Below, piece after piece: positions 32,136 through 40,099 of a stretch of DNA of 64,000 nucleotides. The notes under the pieces were generated by a model. That model did no database searches. It was given only the letters and a program-made list of their open reading frames with translations, and had not been told where the DNA came from. Where the stretch lies: NCBI GenBank assembly GCA_046328125.1, contig JAXLXF010000006.1:186001-250000 (forward strand), given 5' to 3'. The first letter of the stretch is position 1, and each line of letters begins with the position of its first letter. The DNA is from JADZEM01 sp046328125 (GTDB lineage Bacteria > Chloroflexota > UBA6077 > JACCZL01). The position numbers were made by a program, and so were the translations under genes.

Positions 32136-33514
32136 GCTCGGCCTCCGACCGGCGCGAGTGCCCGCTCGTAGGTCGGGAGCGGGTAGCCGGGAATCGGGAA
32201 CGCCGCGCACAGCTCCGCGACATCTGTTCGGACGGACTCGCGGACCGCTTCGGCAATCGTGTATTCGCGGTCGCCGTGGGGCCGGACCGAGGTGACGACG
32301 CGATGGATCAGCTCGACGCACCGCCCCATCTCGTCGGGGCCGAGTCCACGCCAGGCCAGGCCGTTCGTGCCGAGGCGGACGCCGCTGGTGACGGTCGGCG
32401 GCTTCTGGTCGCCGGGTATGCGGTTCTTGTTGACCACGATCCCGCACGATTCGAGGGCGCGCTCGGCGACCAGCCCACTCACACCGGCCGCATCCACATC
32501 CACCACGACGATGTGGTTGTCCGTGCCGGCCGTGAGTACCCGGTAGCCGCGACGGATCAACTGCTCGGCCAGCGCCCGCGAGTCGTCCACGATGCGCTGG
32601 GCGACGGCCGCGAACTCCCGCGTCTGGACGATCGCCAGCATCCGGGCCTTGGCGGCGATGGCGTTCAGGATCGGGGCGCCCTGGGCCAGCGGGAAGACGC
32701 CGCGCTGGATCGTCTCGGCAAGCGTGCGCGTGCCGCGGGGGACCAGTGTGTCGGCGTCCCGGCCGATCATAATCAGCCCGCCTCTAGGCCCGAACAACTG
32801 CTTGTGGGTGCAGGTGGTCGTGAAGTGGGCGTGGTCGATCGGGCTCGGGTGCAGCCCCGTCACCACCAGGCCGGCGATGTGCGAGATATCGGCTAGCAGC
32901 AGTGCGCCGGCCTCGTCAGCGATTTCGCGGAAGCGTGCGAAATCGACCTTGCGCGTGTACGCCGTCGCGCCACAGATGATGAGCTTCGGCCGGTGCGTCA
33001 GCGCCAGATCGCGCACCTGCTCGAAATCGATGTAGCCCCTGTGGTCGAGCCCGTATCCGACGGCGTTGAAGTGGCGGCCGGAGATCGAGACTCTGGCGCC
33101 GTGGGTCAGGTGGCCGCCCGAGTCGAGCTGCATGCCGAGGATCGTGTCGCCCGGCTGGAGCAGGCTGAAGTAGACGATCTCGTTGGCGGTGCTGGCCGAG
33201 TGCGGCTGGACGTTGGCGTACCGCGCGCCGAACGCCCGCTTCGCGCGGTCGATGGCGAGCTGCTCGATCTCGTCGATCACGGCGCAGCCGGCGTGGAAGC
33301 GGGCGCCGGGGTACCCCTCGGCGGTCACGTTGACGGCGGCCGAGGCCTGGCAGGCCAGGACGCTCGGGTCAACCAGGCTTGACGAGGCGACCATCGAGAG
33401 GGTCGTCGCCTGGCGATCGATCTCACGTTCGAGCAGCGTCGATAGGGACGGATCGAGGCATTCGAGTCGCTCGACACCCAGCGCACCGAGCGACTCCAGC
33501 TTGGTACTGGTCAT
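32132..33514 (-). CDS. SHMT-like PLP enzyme lacking the catalytic glutamate
   Basis: The 460-residue protein follows serine hydroxymethyltransferase closely (EGYPGARFHAG, NVQPHSAS, SGGHLTHGARVSISG, LLLADISHIAGLV, PLP Lys238 in THKQLFGPRGG). Key residues differ. The IASEN motif, whose Glu is needed for folate-dependent chemistry, is VASSS (Ser45). The active-site Tyr before AEGYPG is Thr64, and the RYYGG tyrosines are Phe73-His74. Folate-dependent serine/glycine exchange is therefore unlikely; a folate-independent aldolase or transaldolase on beta-hydroxy amino acids is more plausible. First gene of the minus-strand operon, with paired TGATAC-type dyads 105 bases upstream. Confidence 0.85.
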   Translation of the reverse strand: MTSTKLESLGALGVERLECLDPSLSTLLEREIDRQATTLSMVASSSLVDPSVLACQASAAVNVTAEGYPGARFHAGCAVIDEIEQLAIDRAKRAFGARYANVQPHSASTANEIVYFSLLQPGDTILGMQLDSGGHLTHGARVSISGRHFNAVGYGLDHRGYIDFEQVRDLALTHRPKLIICGATAYTRKVDFARFREIADEAGALLLADISHIAGLVVTGLHPSPIDHAHFTTTCTHKQLFGPRGGLIMIGRDADTLVPRGTRTLAETIQRGVFPLAQGAPILNAIAAKARMLAIVQTREFAAVAQRIVDDSRALAEQLIRRGYRVLTAGTDNHIVVVDVDAAGVSGLVAERALESCGIVVNKNRIPGDQKPPTVTSGVRLGTNGLAWRGLGPDEMGRCVELIHRVVTSVRPHGDREYTIAEAVRESVRTDVAELCAAFPIPGYPLPTYERALAPVGGRA

Positions 33515-33618
33515 GACTCCCACCTGACGGACCGGATTCGGATTGCCGCCCAGAACTCCGCGCGGAGGGGCCGGCCCGCGACCTGGCCGTTGTCCCCTCC
33601 AAATAGTCGGGCGGCTAA

Positions 33619-33649
33619 TGAGAACTGGTATCATTGATACCTGATCTCA
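33619..33649. promoter_or_regulatory. paired operator-like dyads before the SHMT-like operon
   Basis: TGAGAA-CTG-GTATCA and TGATAC-CTG-ATCTCA each have two mismatches to the consensus, with starts 16 bases apart. The inner half-sites also form the perfect palindrome GGTATCA-T-TGATACC. Same element as in the two other promoter regions. Confidence 0.55.
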
Positions 33650-34059
33650 TCATAGGTGAAACGGATGCGGCTTGCAACCGGCTAGAGTCATGTCGATGCA
33701 GCTGATCCGACTCGACGTGGGTGCTATGCCCAACTGCGGCGGTCCCCGGACAGCCGAAGCGCGAGGCTGACGGGAGCGAGCAGCGGGTTACCCTTTGTGA
33801 CGATCGGGGCAACGCTGTACCGCATCAACTGCTCTGCCTTTTTGGCGGCGCGAGGTGGGGAGTGGGCCGTTCCAGGGAGGCTCGCACGAGTCGGCATGTC
33901 GGCTTCAGGCCTTCGAGATTCGCTCGCCACTCCGCACGAGAGCAGCGAGGAGCCGAGAACGGAGCCCTCCCGCCGCTCGTGCTCTCGTCGGTCTTTGGCC
34001 CGGTGGCCTGCCCTATCAACCGATGCGCCTTCATGCATGGACGAGCCTGAGGAGTCGCG
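33650..34059. other. intergenic region before the metal-efflux genes
   Basis: About 410 bases. I looked for a cobalamin- or nickel-type riboswitch because a NicO-type permease lies downstream and found no convincing conserved box. No coding sequence is supported; a promoter for the small membrane protein must lie here. Confidence 0.4.
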
Positions 34060-34329
34060 ATGTTCGTCAGTGATGTGCCAGTACTCGTGGCGTGTGGTGC
34101 CTGTGGCAACGTCCACGACTTGCTGTTCATGCTCGGCTCTAGCTTCGGGCTCACCGCGCTACTCGCGCTCGGCCAGTTCGTGCTGGATCGCATACGCGGA
34201 CGACTCGGCGACCGATTCCTGACTCCCGAGATGGTCGAGTCCGCCGTCCGTCGCTCAGATGCTGGCAGTAAGCCCGGCGACTACGAGTCAACTACCTCGG
34301 CGATAGTAACGGTCAGCCGCTCGCACTGA
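34060..34329 (+). CDS. small Cys-containing membrane protein
   Basis: An 89-residue protein starts at an ATG with GAGGAG five bases upstream, one of the better ribosome-binding sites in the area. It begins MFVSDVPVLVACGACGNVHD, with a CGAC pair and a histidine, followed by one hydrophobic helix (LLFMLGSSFGLTALLALGQFVL) and a basic/polar tail. I recognise no family. It precedes the DUF1007 and NicO-type genes on the same strand by about 75 bases, so a role as a small accessory or metal-binding subunit of that system is possible. Confidence 0.5.
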   Translation: MFVSDVPVLVACGACGNVHDLLFMLGSSFGLTALLALGQFVLDRIRGRLGDRFLTPEMVESAVRRSDAGSKPGDYESTTSAIVTVSRSH

Positions 34330-34403
34330 TCCCCCCGCGCCGTCCTGGTCCCAGCGCGGAGGGCATTCCCCTCGCCCCTGGAGTAGTCCGGTATAGTCCG
34401 AGT

Positions 34404-35057
34404 GTGGCACGCCGCACACCGCGCCTAGCCTGGCTCGTCTGCGCCTTGCTCGTCGCCGCGATCTGGGCCCGTCCGGTGCTTGCGCATCCGCACGTCTGGA
34501 TCGGCGTCGAGGCGCGGGTCGTTTACGCGAACGGGTCATTCACGGGTATCGCGCAGACCTGGACGTTTGACGAGTTCTCCTCAGCGTATGCCATTCAGGG
34601 GCTGGACACCAACGGCGACGGTGCGTACGACGACAACGAGCTCGCTGAGCTCACGCGTCGGTACCGGGACGCCACGAACAGCGACGGGTACTTTACGATC
34701 GCGGAGCTGCCGGGCGAGATGATCCGGCTCGGCCGTCCGACCGACTTCCGCCTCGACGTGAAGGATGGCATCCTTTCGCAGACCTTCACCCTGCTGTTCG
34801 GCAGCCCGATCCCGCCGGGACCTCGGGAGCTACGGTTCGCGGTTTTCGATCCCAGCTACTTCATCGCCTTCGAGTTGGGCAGGGTGGACTTCCAGGCAAC
34901 CGGCGGGAGCGTGCCGAGCACGTGCAGGATCCGCATGATGATGGATGCGGACGCTGGCGCCGCGACGGCCTCGCCACAGCAATCGTTGCCTGTCGATTTC
35001 AGCCCCGACCTGATGGAGCCGTTCGGGACCGTCTCCGTAGCCTGCGCCGCGCCATGA
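34404..35057 (+). CDS. DUF1007 family secreted protein
   Basis: The 217-residue protein has a signal peptide (LVCALLVAAIWARPVLA). The mature N-terminus is HPHVWIGVEARVVY, the hallmark of DUF1007 (COG3683) proteins, which usually sit next to NicO/RcnA or zinc transport genes. An EF-hand-like loop DTNGDGAYDDNEL lies around residues 68-80, also usual in this family. The exposed N-terminal His-Pro-His suggests metal binding, comparable with the amino-terminal site of CopC-like proteins. The GTG start is followed by an operon: its stop overlaps the ATG of the permease gene (ATGA). Confidence 0.85.
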   Translation: MARRTPRLAWLVCALLVAAIWARPVLAHPHVWIGVEARVVYANGSFTGIAQTWTFDEFSSAYAIQGLDTNGDGAYDDNELAELTRRYRDATNSDGYFTIAELPGEMIRLGRPTDFRLDVKDGILSQTFTLLFGSPIPPGPRELRFAVFDPSYFIAFELGRVDFQATGGSVPSTCRIRMMMDADAGAATASPQQSLPVDFSPDLMEPFGTVSVACAAP

Positions 35058-36082
35058 CGACCCGGCTGGTCGGCCGGGGGCTGGTGCTGGCGCTAGGCCT
35101 GCTGTTGCTCGCGTGTGCGGCGCCTGCAACCGAGAACACCCGCCCGACCACGCCCTTCGGGCCAGCCGAATCCCGTCCGGCAGTGCCCCAGTCAGGGACT
35201 CGCGGACCGGCATCGGCCGGAAATGTGGGGCTGTTTGACCGGTCCTGGCAGTGGCTGCTTGCGACCCAGGCTGAATTCTCGCGGCAGCTTGCCAGCGCCG
35301 TGCGCGAGCTGAAGACGGCCGATCCGCGCGGCGGGATTTTGGTGCTGGCCGGGCTGAGCTTCGCCTACGGTGTCCTGCACGCGGCCGGTCCCGGGCACGG
35401 TAAGGCGGTCATCTCATCCTACGCCCTGGCCGACGGGCGCACCCTCCGGCGTGGCGTCCTCCTGTCGTTCCTCGCCGCCGCGATCCAGGCGCTGTCGGCG
35501 ATCGCGATGGTGGCGCTGTTACTCCTGGTTGTCCAGGCGACAGGCATACAGCTACGGGACGCGGAAGCGTCGCTCGAAACGGCGAGCTGGGGGCTGGTGG
35601 CCATGGTCGGCGGCTGGACGCTCTACCGCCAGCTTGCGCCATTGATGCGAAGCGCCTGGCATCGGCGACGCCACATGCCGGTCGAGGGTGAATCGGCGGG
35701 CTGCGGCGACTGCGACCTGCCAGCTGTTGCTGCGCTCGAGGCTGCTGGATCGTGGCGGCGAGCAATGGCGCTGGCGTTCGCGGTCGGGGTACGGCCGTGC
35801 TCGGGCGCGATTCTGGTCCTCGTCTTCGCCGTTGGCCAGGGACTCCTCTGGGCCGGTGTCTTCTCGACGTTCGTCATGGCCCTGGGGACGGCCATCACGG
35901 TCTCAGCCCTGGCCGCGTTCGCCATCGGCGCTCGCGGACTGGCGGCCCGCTTCGCCACGTTCGGCTCGACCACCTGGGTCGACCGCGTCTACCGAGCGGC
36001 GGCGCTCGGCGGGGCCGGCCTGGTGCTGGTTCTCGGTGCGACCCTCTTCGTCGTGTCGCTGCGCAGTAGCCGGCCGTTATAG
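35054..36082 (+). CDS. NicO/RcnA-type nickel/cobalt permease
   Basis: The 342-residue membrane protein has a signal-like N-terminus (LVLALGLLLLACAAPA, possibly a lipobox) and a soluble stretch. Then comes the NicO signature SFAYGVLHAAGPGHGKAVISSYALADGR, with helices and a second conserved segment FAVGVRPCSGAILVLVFAVGQG. The cytoplasmic loop holds HRRRHMPVEGESAGCGDCDLP with one His cluster and a CGDC pair. Relatives export Ni/Co (RcnA) or transport nickel. Coupled translation with DUF1007 is typical. The efflux direction is favoured by the neighbouring ArsR/ATPase pair but is not proven. Confidence 0.85.
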   Translation: MTTRLVGRGLVLALGLLLLACAAPATENTRPTTPFGPAESRPAVPQSGTRGPASAGNVGLFDRSWQWLLATQAEFSRQLASAVRELKTADPRGGILVLAGLSFAYGVLHAAGPGHGKAVISSYALADGRTLRRGVLLSFLAAAIQALSAIAMVALLLLVVQATGIQLRDAEASLETASWGLVAMVGGWTLYRQLAPLMRSAWHRRRHMPVEGESAGCGDCDLPAVAALEAAGSWRRAMALAFAVGVRPCSGAILVLVFAVGQGLLWAGVFSTFVMALGTAITVSALAAFAIGARGLAARFATFGSTTWVDRVYRAAALGGAGLVLVLGATLFVVSLRSSRPL

Positions 36083-36241
36083 CCCGGCTCGGCCTCCCGC
36101 ACCAGGCCAATAGTGACAGTAACCAGGTCGCAGTCTGTCCGCCGGACGCTGCCTCTCGATCGTGCGTCGATGGCTCCGCCGCCTTCCACAGACACGAACC
36201 CCGACTGATACCTTCGGGCCCGCCTCGCCGGCTGTGACTGC

Positions 36242-38203
36242 CTAGTCTCGCGTCCGAAGTCCGATCAGGCGCGCCGAGTTGGCGATGACCGGGATGGACG
36301 ACAGCTCGTGGAGGAGTGCACCGGTCACCGGATGGAGGATGCCGGGGATCGTCAGGCCGACGGCGAGCGCCAAAACGCCGAGCGAGAAGACCAGATTCTG
36401 CTTGATCGCGCGGATCGCCCGCTGCGAGACGTCGAGCAAGTGGGGCAGTCTCGACAGGTCGTCGGCCAGCAGGGCGATGTCAGCAGTCTCGATCGCGACG
36501 TCGGTCCCGGCCATGCCCATCGCCACGCCAACGTCGGCCGTGGCCAGGGCCGGTCCGTCGTTGACGCCGTCGCCGACGAACAGGACGTTTCGTCCCTCGG
36601 CGCGGAGCCGGGCGACGATCTCAGCCTTGCCGCCCGGCAGGACGCCACCGTGGGCCTCTTCTATCCCAACCTCGTGCCCCACTCGCGCGGCGGTGGCCGG
36701 ATTGTCGCCGCTCAGCAGCACCGTCCGGATCCCCAGCGACCGGAGCTTCTCTACCGTGGCGGTCGCTTCCGATCGGAGCGTGTCCTCAAAGACCAGCAGG
36801 CCGGCGATCTCGCCGTCCAGCGCCACCGGCACCACCGTTCGGCCAGGCGCGGCACGTTCGGCAAGATCGGTCGCCATGTCGGGTGCGATCTCGACGCCCC
36901 TGGAGGTCAGCAGCTCGGCCTGCCCGACGAGCACACTGCGCCCCGCGACCGTCGCATCGACGCCGAGCCCGGGAATCACCTCGAACTGCTCGACTGCCGG
37001 GAGTGCGAGGCCGCGCTCCTCGGCCGCCGCGACGACGGCCCGGCCGAGCGGGTGCTCGCTGACACGTTCGGCCGCCGCCGCAAACGTCAGCAACCGGTCT
37101 TCGGACTGGTCGGCAAACGTGACAGTGTCGGCGAGGCGAGGTCGGCCCACGGTGAGTGTGCCGGTCTTGTCGAAGACCACGGTGTCGATCCTGGCCAGCG
37201 CCTCAATCGTCGCGCCCTTCTTCACCAGGCTGCCGCGCAGCGCCGCGTTGCCGATTGAGGCAACCAGGGCGGTCGGGGTCGCCAGAACCATGACGCACGG
37301 GCAGAAGACGATCAGCATCGTGATCGCCCGCAAGATGTCGCCGCTCCACCACCAGAGGATGCCGCCGAGGATGAGGGCGACTGGCGTGTACAGCTTGGCG
37401 TACCGATCCAACAGGCGCTCGATCGGCGCCTTCTGGCCCTGCGCCTCCTCAACCATCCGCCGGATCTGACCGAGGGTCGTCTCCGCACCGACCTTCGTGG
37501 TCTGGATCTCAAGCATGCCGACTTCGTGGAGAGTGCCGGCGAAGACCGCGTCGCCGACCCGCTTCTCGACGGGCAGGCTCTCGCCGTTGATCGCGGCCTG
37601 GTTAACGAGGCCGGAGCCGGCGACGATCTCCCCGTCGACAGCGATCCGCTCCCCGGAACGTACGATCACGAGATCGCCGACCGAAACGGCAGCCAGCGGG
37701 ATGACGGCCTCGTGACCGTCGCGCCGGACAGCGACACGGTCAGGTAGCAGCGCGGCCAGCGCCTCAAGCGCCCGCCCGGCCCGCGCGGCGACGAACCCCT
37801 CCAGCATCCCGCCCAGCAGGAGCAGCACCGCGACGATCGCGGCGGCCGAGTACTGGCCGATCGCCAACGCGGCAGCGGTGGCAACTGAGACCGGGATGTC
37901 GGCCGTGAAGTCCCCTTCGCGGATCCCCTGAAAGGCTGACCACCAGATGTACGCCGAGCCGACCAGCGCCGCCGCCAGCCAGAGTGCGTTGGCAACTGGA
38001 GAAGACAGCTCATCGCGGACGAGGCTGGCCGGGCTGACGATCGTTGCCACGAGCAGCAGGGCCAGGCTGGTCAAGGCCGCCAGGCTCTCCGGCGCGAGCA
38101 AGAAGTCGCGATAGCGTCCGGCCAGCGCCCTGGTGCTGCTCAGGCAGGCAGCACAGGAGCCGAGAATCGATCGGTCGGCGTCGGGCGAGATCTCTCTGAT
38201 CAT
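36242..38203 (-). CDS. heavy-metal P1B ATPase, CPC type
   Basis: The 653-residue P-type ATPase has transmembrane CPC at 301-303 (FCPCVMVLATP), phosphorylation Asp345 in DKTGTLTVGRP, the P1B HP in ERVSEHPLGRAV, and the hinge GDGVNDGPALA. The actuator reads NGES instead of TGES. There is no full HMA domain at the N-terminus; only a short SCAAC (Cys17, Cys20) could bind metal. The likely role is Zn/Cd/Pb or Cu export, with class uncertain between P1B-1 and P1B-2. An ArsR-type gene lies 62 bases upstream, and an ATCTG-N10-CAGAT dyad overlaps the start codon, so metal-controlled repression is likely. Confidence 0.88.
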   Translation of the reverse strand: MIREISPDADRSILGSCAACLSSTRALAGRYRDFLLAPESLAALTSLALLLVATIVSPASLVRDELSSPVANALWLAAALVGSAYIWWSAFQGIREGDFTADIPVSVATAAALAIGQYSAAAIVAVLLLLGGMLEGFVAARAGRALEALAALLPDRVAVRRDGHEAVIPLAAVSVGDLVIVRSGERIAVDGEIVAGSGLVNQAAINGESLPVEKRVGDAVFAGTLHEVGMLEIQTTKVGAETTLGQIRRMVEEAQGQKAPIERLLDRYAKLYTPVALILGGILWWWSGDILRAITMLIVFCPCVMVLATPTALVASIGNAALRGSLVKKGATIEALARIDTVVFDKTGTLTVGRPRLADTVTFADQSEDRLLTFAAAAERVSEHPLGRAVVAAAEERGLALPAVEQFEVIPGLGVDATVAGRSVLVGQAELLTSRGVEIAPDMATDLAERAAPGRTVVPVALDGEIAGLLVFEDTLRSEATATVEKLRSLGIRTVLLSGDNPATAARVGHEVGIEEAHGGVLPGGKAEIVARLRAEGRNVLFVGDGVNDGPALATADVGVAMGMAGTDVAIETADIALLADDLSRLPHLLDVSQRAIRAIKQNLVFSLGVLALAVGLTIPGILHPVTGALLHELSSIPVIANSARLIGLRTRD

Positions 38204-38221
38204 CTGTTCACTCTTTCAGAT
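38202..38221. promoter_or_regulatory. ArsR-type operator at the ATPase start
   Basis: ATCTG-N10-CAGAT overlaps the ATPase ATG. The same dyad with identical spacing lies over the ArsR start at 38683-38702. Two copies in one regulator/pump unit support autoregulation plus control of the pump. Confidence 0.65.
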
Positions 38222-38265
38222 AGATGTGCGATAGGTCTCCAGGGTATAGGGTCCGCGTGCGGGGC

Positions 38266-38694
38266 CTACGGCAGTGGGTACGGGTGGTCCGGCGCGCCAG
38301 AGCGGACGTGATCGGCGTAGTACTCGGCCTCGCGGATCAGCGCCGCCAGGTGGTGGTTCTCGACCGAGTAGGTGATGACGTTGCCGTCGCGGCGCCCCTT
38401 GACGATTCGTCGGTCGCGGAGCAATCGCAGCTGATGCGAGACGGCCGACTCGCTGACCCCGGCGACAAGCGCGAGATCCCGCACGCAGAGCGGCCGTCGG
38501 ATCAGGGCGTACAGGATCCGAGCACGGGTTGGATCGGCCAGGGCGCCGAACGCCTGGACCACGAGCATGACGAGCTCCTCGCTCGGCATCTCGGCCTTGG
38601 CGGCTGCGACAGCGGCGGCATCGATCGGCTGCACTGAAGATCGACTCGCCGGCGTATCCGTCGACGCGGCGTCAGCTTGAGCATCTGAGCGCAT
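38266..38694 (-). CDS. ArsR/SmtB-type metal-responsive repressor
   Basis: A 142-residue protein has a winged-helix domain (LADPTRARILYALIRRPLCVRDLALVAG, recognition helix SESAVSHQLRLLRDRRIVKGRR, wing DGNVITYSVENHHLAALI). The C-terminus contains HHLAALIREAEYYADH, which fits the alpha5 zinc site of SmtB/CzrA-like repressors (His/Asp/His pattern); a Cys in PLCVRDLA matches the alpha3N site of CadC/ArsR types. It lies directly upstream of the CPC ATPase. The dyad over its own start suggests autorepression released by metal. The unstructured N-terminal 45 residues are longer than usual, and the true start could be downstream. Confidence 0.9.
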   Translation of the reverse strand: MRSDAQADAASTDTPASRSSVQPIDAAAVAAAKAEMPSEELVMLVVQAFGALADPTRARILYALIRRPLCVRDLALVAGVSESAVSHQLRLLRDRRIVKGRRDGNVITYSVENHHLAALIREAEYYADHVRSGAPDHPYPLP

Positions 38695-38702
38695 GTGCAG
38701 AT
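38683..38702. promoter_or_regulatory. ArsR-type operator at the repressor start
   Basis: ATCTG-N10-CAGAT spans the repressor ATG, matching the site at 38202-38221 in both half-sites and spacer length. Confidence 0.65.
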
Positions 38703-39106
38703 AATGGCCGACAGCAGCCGTTTTTCGCAACGCGGGCATGAGCTCCCGTTCGCCTCGGCCTTGAGCGACATCCCGAGCGGAGCCACGGTTAAGGGCTGCA
38801 CCATCGCCGACACGGACTGGTCGCCGGTTGAAGGGGCTCGGGGCGCCCGAGTCCTGGCGCTGGACGCCTCGGTGCCGCCCTAGACCGATGCCACGATGGC
38901 ATCCACATGGTCCCATCGTGGCGCATGGAGTTTTCGCCGTGGCCTTGGTTCAGGTCGAAAGACGGCTTCATGGATATCGCCAGCATGTCGATGGCTGGAC
39001 GCCTGACGACTGCTGCGACAACACTGACGGCAGCACAAAGTAGACACGGGCGGATGCTCACGGATGATGTCCCTCCGGGTGAGCGCCGCCTCCTATCGAG
39101 GGGGGA
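38703..39106. other. gene-poor stretch upstream of the ArsR gene
   Basis: About 400 bases carry only overlapping open frames without ribosome-binding sites or recognisable products. It must hold the repressor promoter. Nothing else is supported. Confidence 0.4.
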
Positions 39107-39156
39107 GCGCCCTTTCAGAGCGGAGATCAGGGGTTCGAATCCCCAAGGGAGCACCA
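39107..39156 (+). pseudogene. 3' half of a tRNA-Glu(UUC), decayed or att-site remnant
   Basis: The anticodon loop CTTTCAG (U33, anticodon TTC, A37), variable region AGATC, T-arm AGGGGTTCGAATCCCC, acceptor strand AGGGAGC, discriminator A and encoded CCA are in correct order and spacing for tRNA-Glu. The anticodon stem has mismatches. The preceding bases give no D-arm, and none of the upstream stretches pairs with the acceptor strand (GCTCCCT is expected). A 3' tRNA end without its 5' half is what integrating elements leave at attachment sites; simple decay is the alternative. Confidence 0.55.
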
Positions 39157-40099
39157 CCCTACCTGATGCTGTACCCGTCGTGACTGGCGGCCTTCGAGCC
39201 ATCTGACAACACTTCGACACTAGTTGCCGCAGGACGGTCGTCTCCGCCTCCAGGATCATCGACTCCAGGAGCCAAGGCGGAGACTGCCGCAACTCTGCTG
39301 AACCCCGCATGGAACCGTCGTGCTCGACGAACTTCCGTGGCGCTTGTTCGCGCACTTGTGTGATGGCTGCGGCTACGGGCGGATGAGTATCACTGAATCG
39401 GCTTTGACCATAAGGACTCAGGCATTATTGCGATGTTCATCGTCGGCGCAGCGGAACGGATTGCGACTCCATCATCGACCACCCAGAGCGGTCACAGAAC
39501 AACGCACAGACGCCCGGACATGTGCCTCGGCCCTCGGTTCCTTCCAGCCTGCGGAGAGGCGGTGCGTACGCTCCACAGCGACGCCGCGCCGCACATTTGT
39601 CTAGGGGCGGGCTGAGGATGTCGCGCGGGCCGACAACTGAATCGCCGGTAGCCTTGCGGTGGCGACTGCATGCTCACGTCGCCGCACAGCGTTCGGCGAC
39701 GAATCCGTGGTCTCACTCTCAGGATCGGGCTCGGAACGACTTCCCGTCATCGACCTATCAGGAGATCTCAGCGGACTTGGGCTCACCCAGGCGACCTGTC
39801 CGGTGCTGCCGGTCGTAGCGATCACCATCGTCGCCGTGCTGATTTCGACGAGCCTGGACATCAGCACGACGGACGGCGACATCGGTGCGTGACTATCCGA
39901 CCATGTCCGGTGTCGTGGCGCCACGACGTCGGACAGCCGAAGCTTACTGGCAACGTTATCCAAGGATTCGTCGCATGTGTGCGTTGACACCTGCTGGGCG
40001 ACCGGCTACGCTTGGGGTGGCGAACACGGTCACCGAGTCAGTCACGCCGATATCCTGCATGACCTGATAGCGGTCGGGGACTGAATCGCCTGCTGATGA
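39157..40099. other. gene-poor region
   Basis: About 940 bases have somewhat lower GC and only short overlapping frames. One 77-codon plus-strand frame (39659-39892) has a hydrophobic stretch, PVVAITIVAVLIS, but no ribosome-binding site or family. Together with the tRNA fragment this looks like scarred DNA; no transposase relic is recognisable. Confidence 0.4.

Noticed and set aside
33650..34059. Cobalamin or nickel riboswitch before the NicO-type operon
   Set aside because: Expected by context, but I could not find the conserved boxes in order.
39068..39156. Complete tRNA gene, possibly of the long-arm Ser/Leu class
   Set aside because: The 5' strand TGTCCCT pairs with the acceptor 3' strand at only five of seven positions and no D-arm can be formed. 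The anticodon loop is that of tRNA-Glu, so only a 3' fragment is supported.
39659..39892. 77-codon plus-strand frame with a hydrophobic stretch
   Set aside because: No ribosome-binding site, no recognisable family, and it lies in DNA with poor coding signature.
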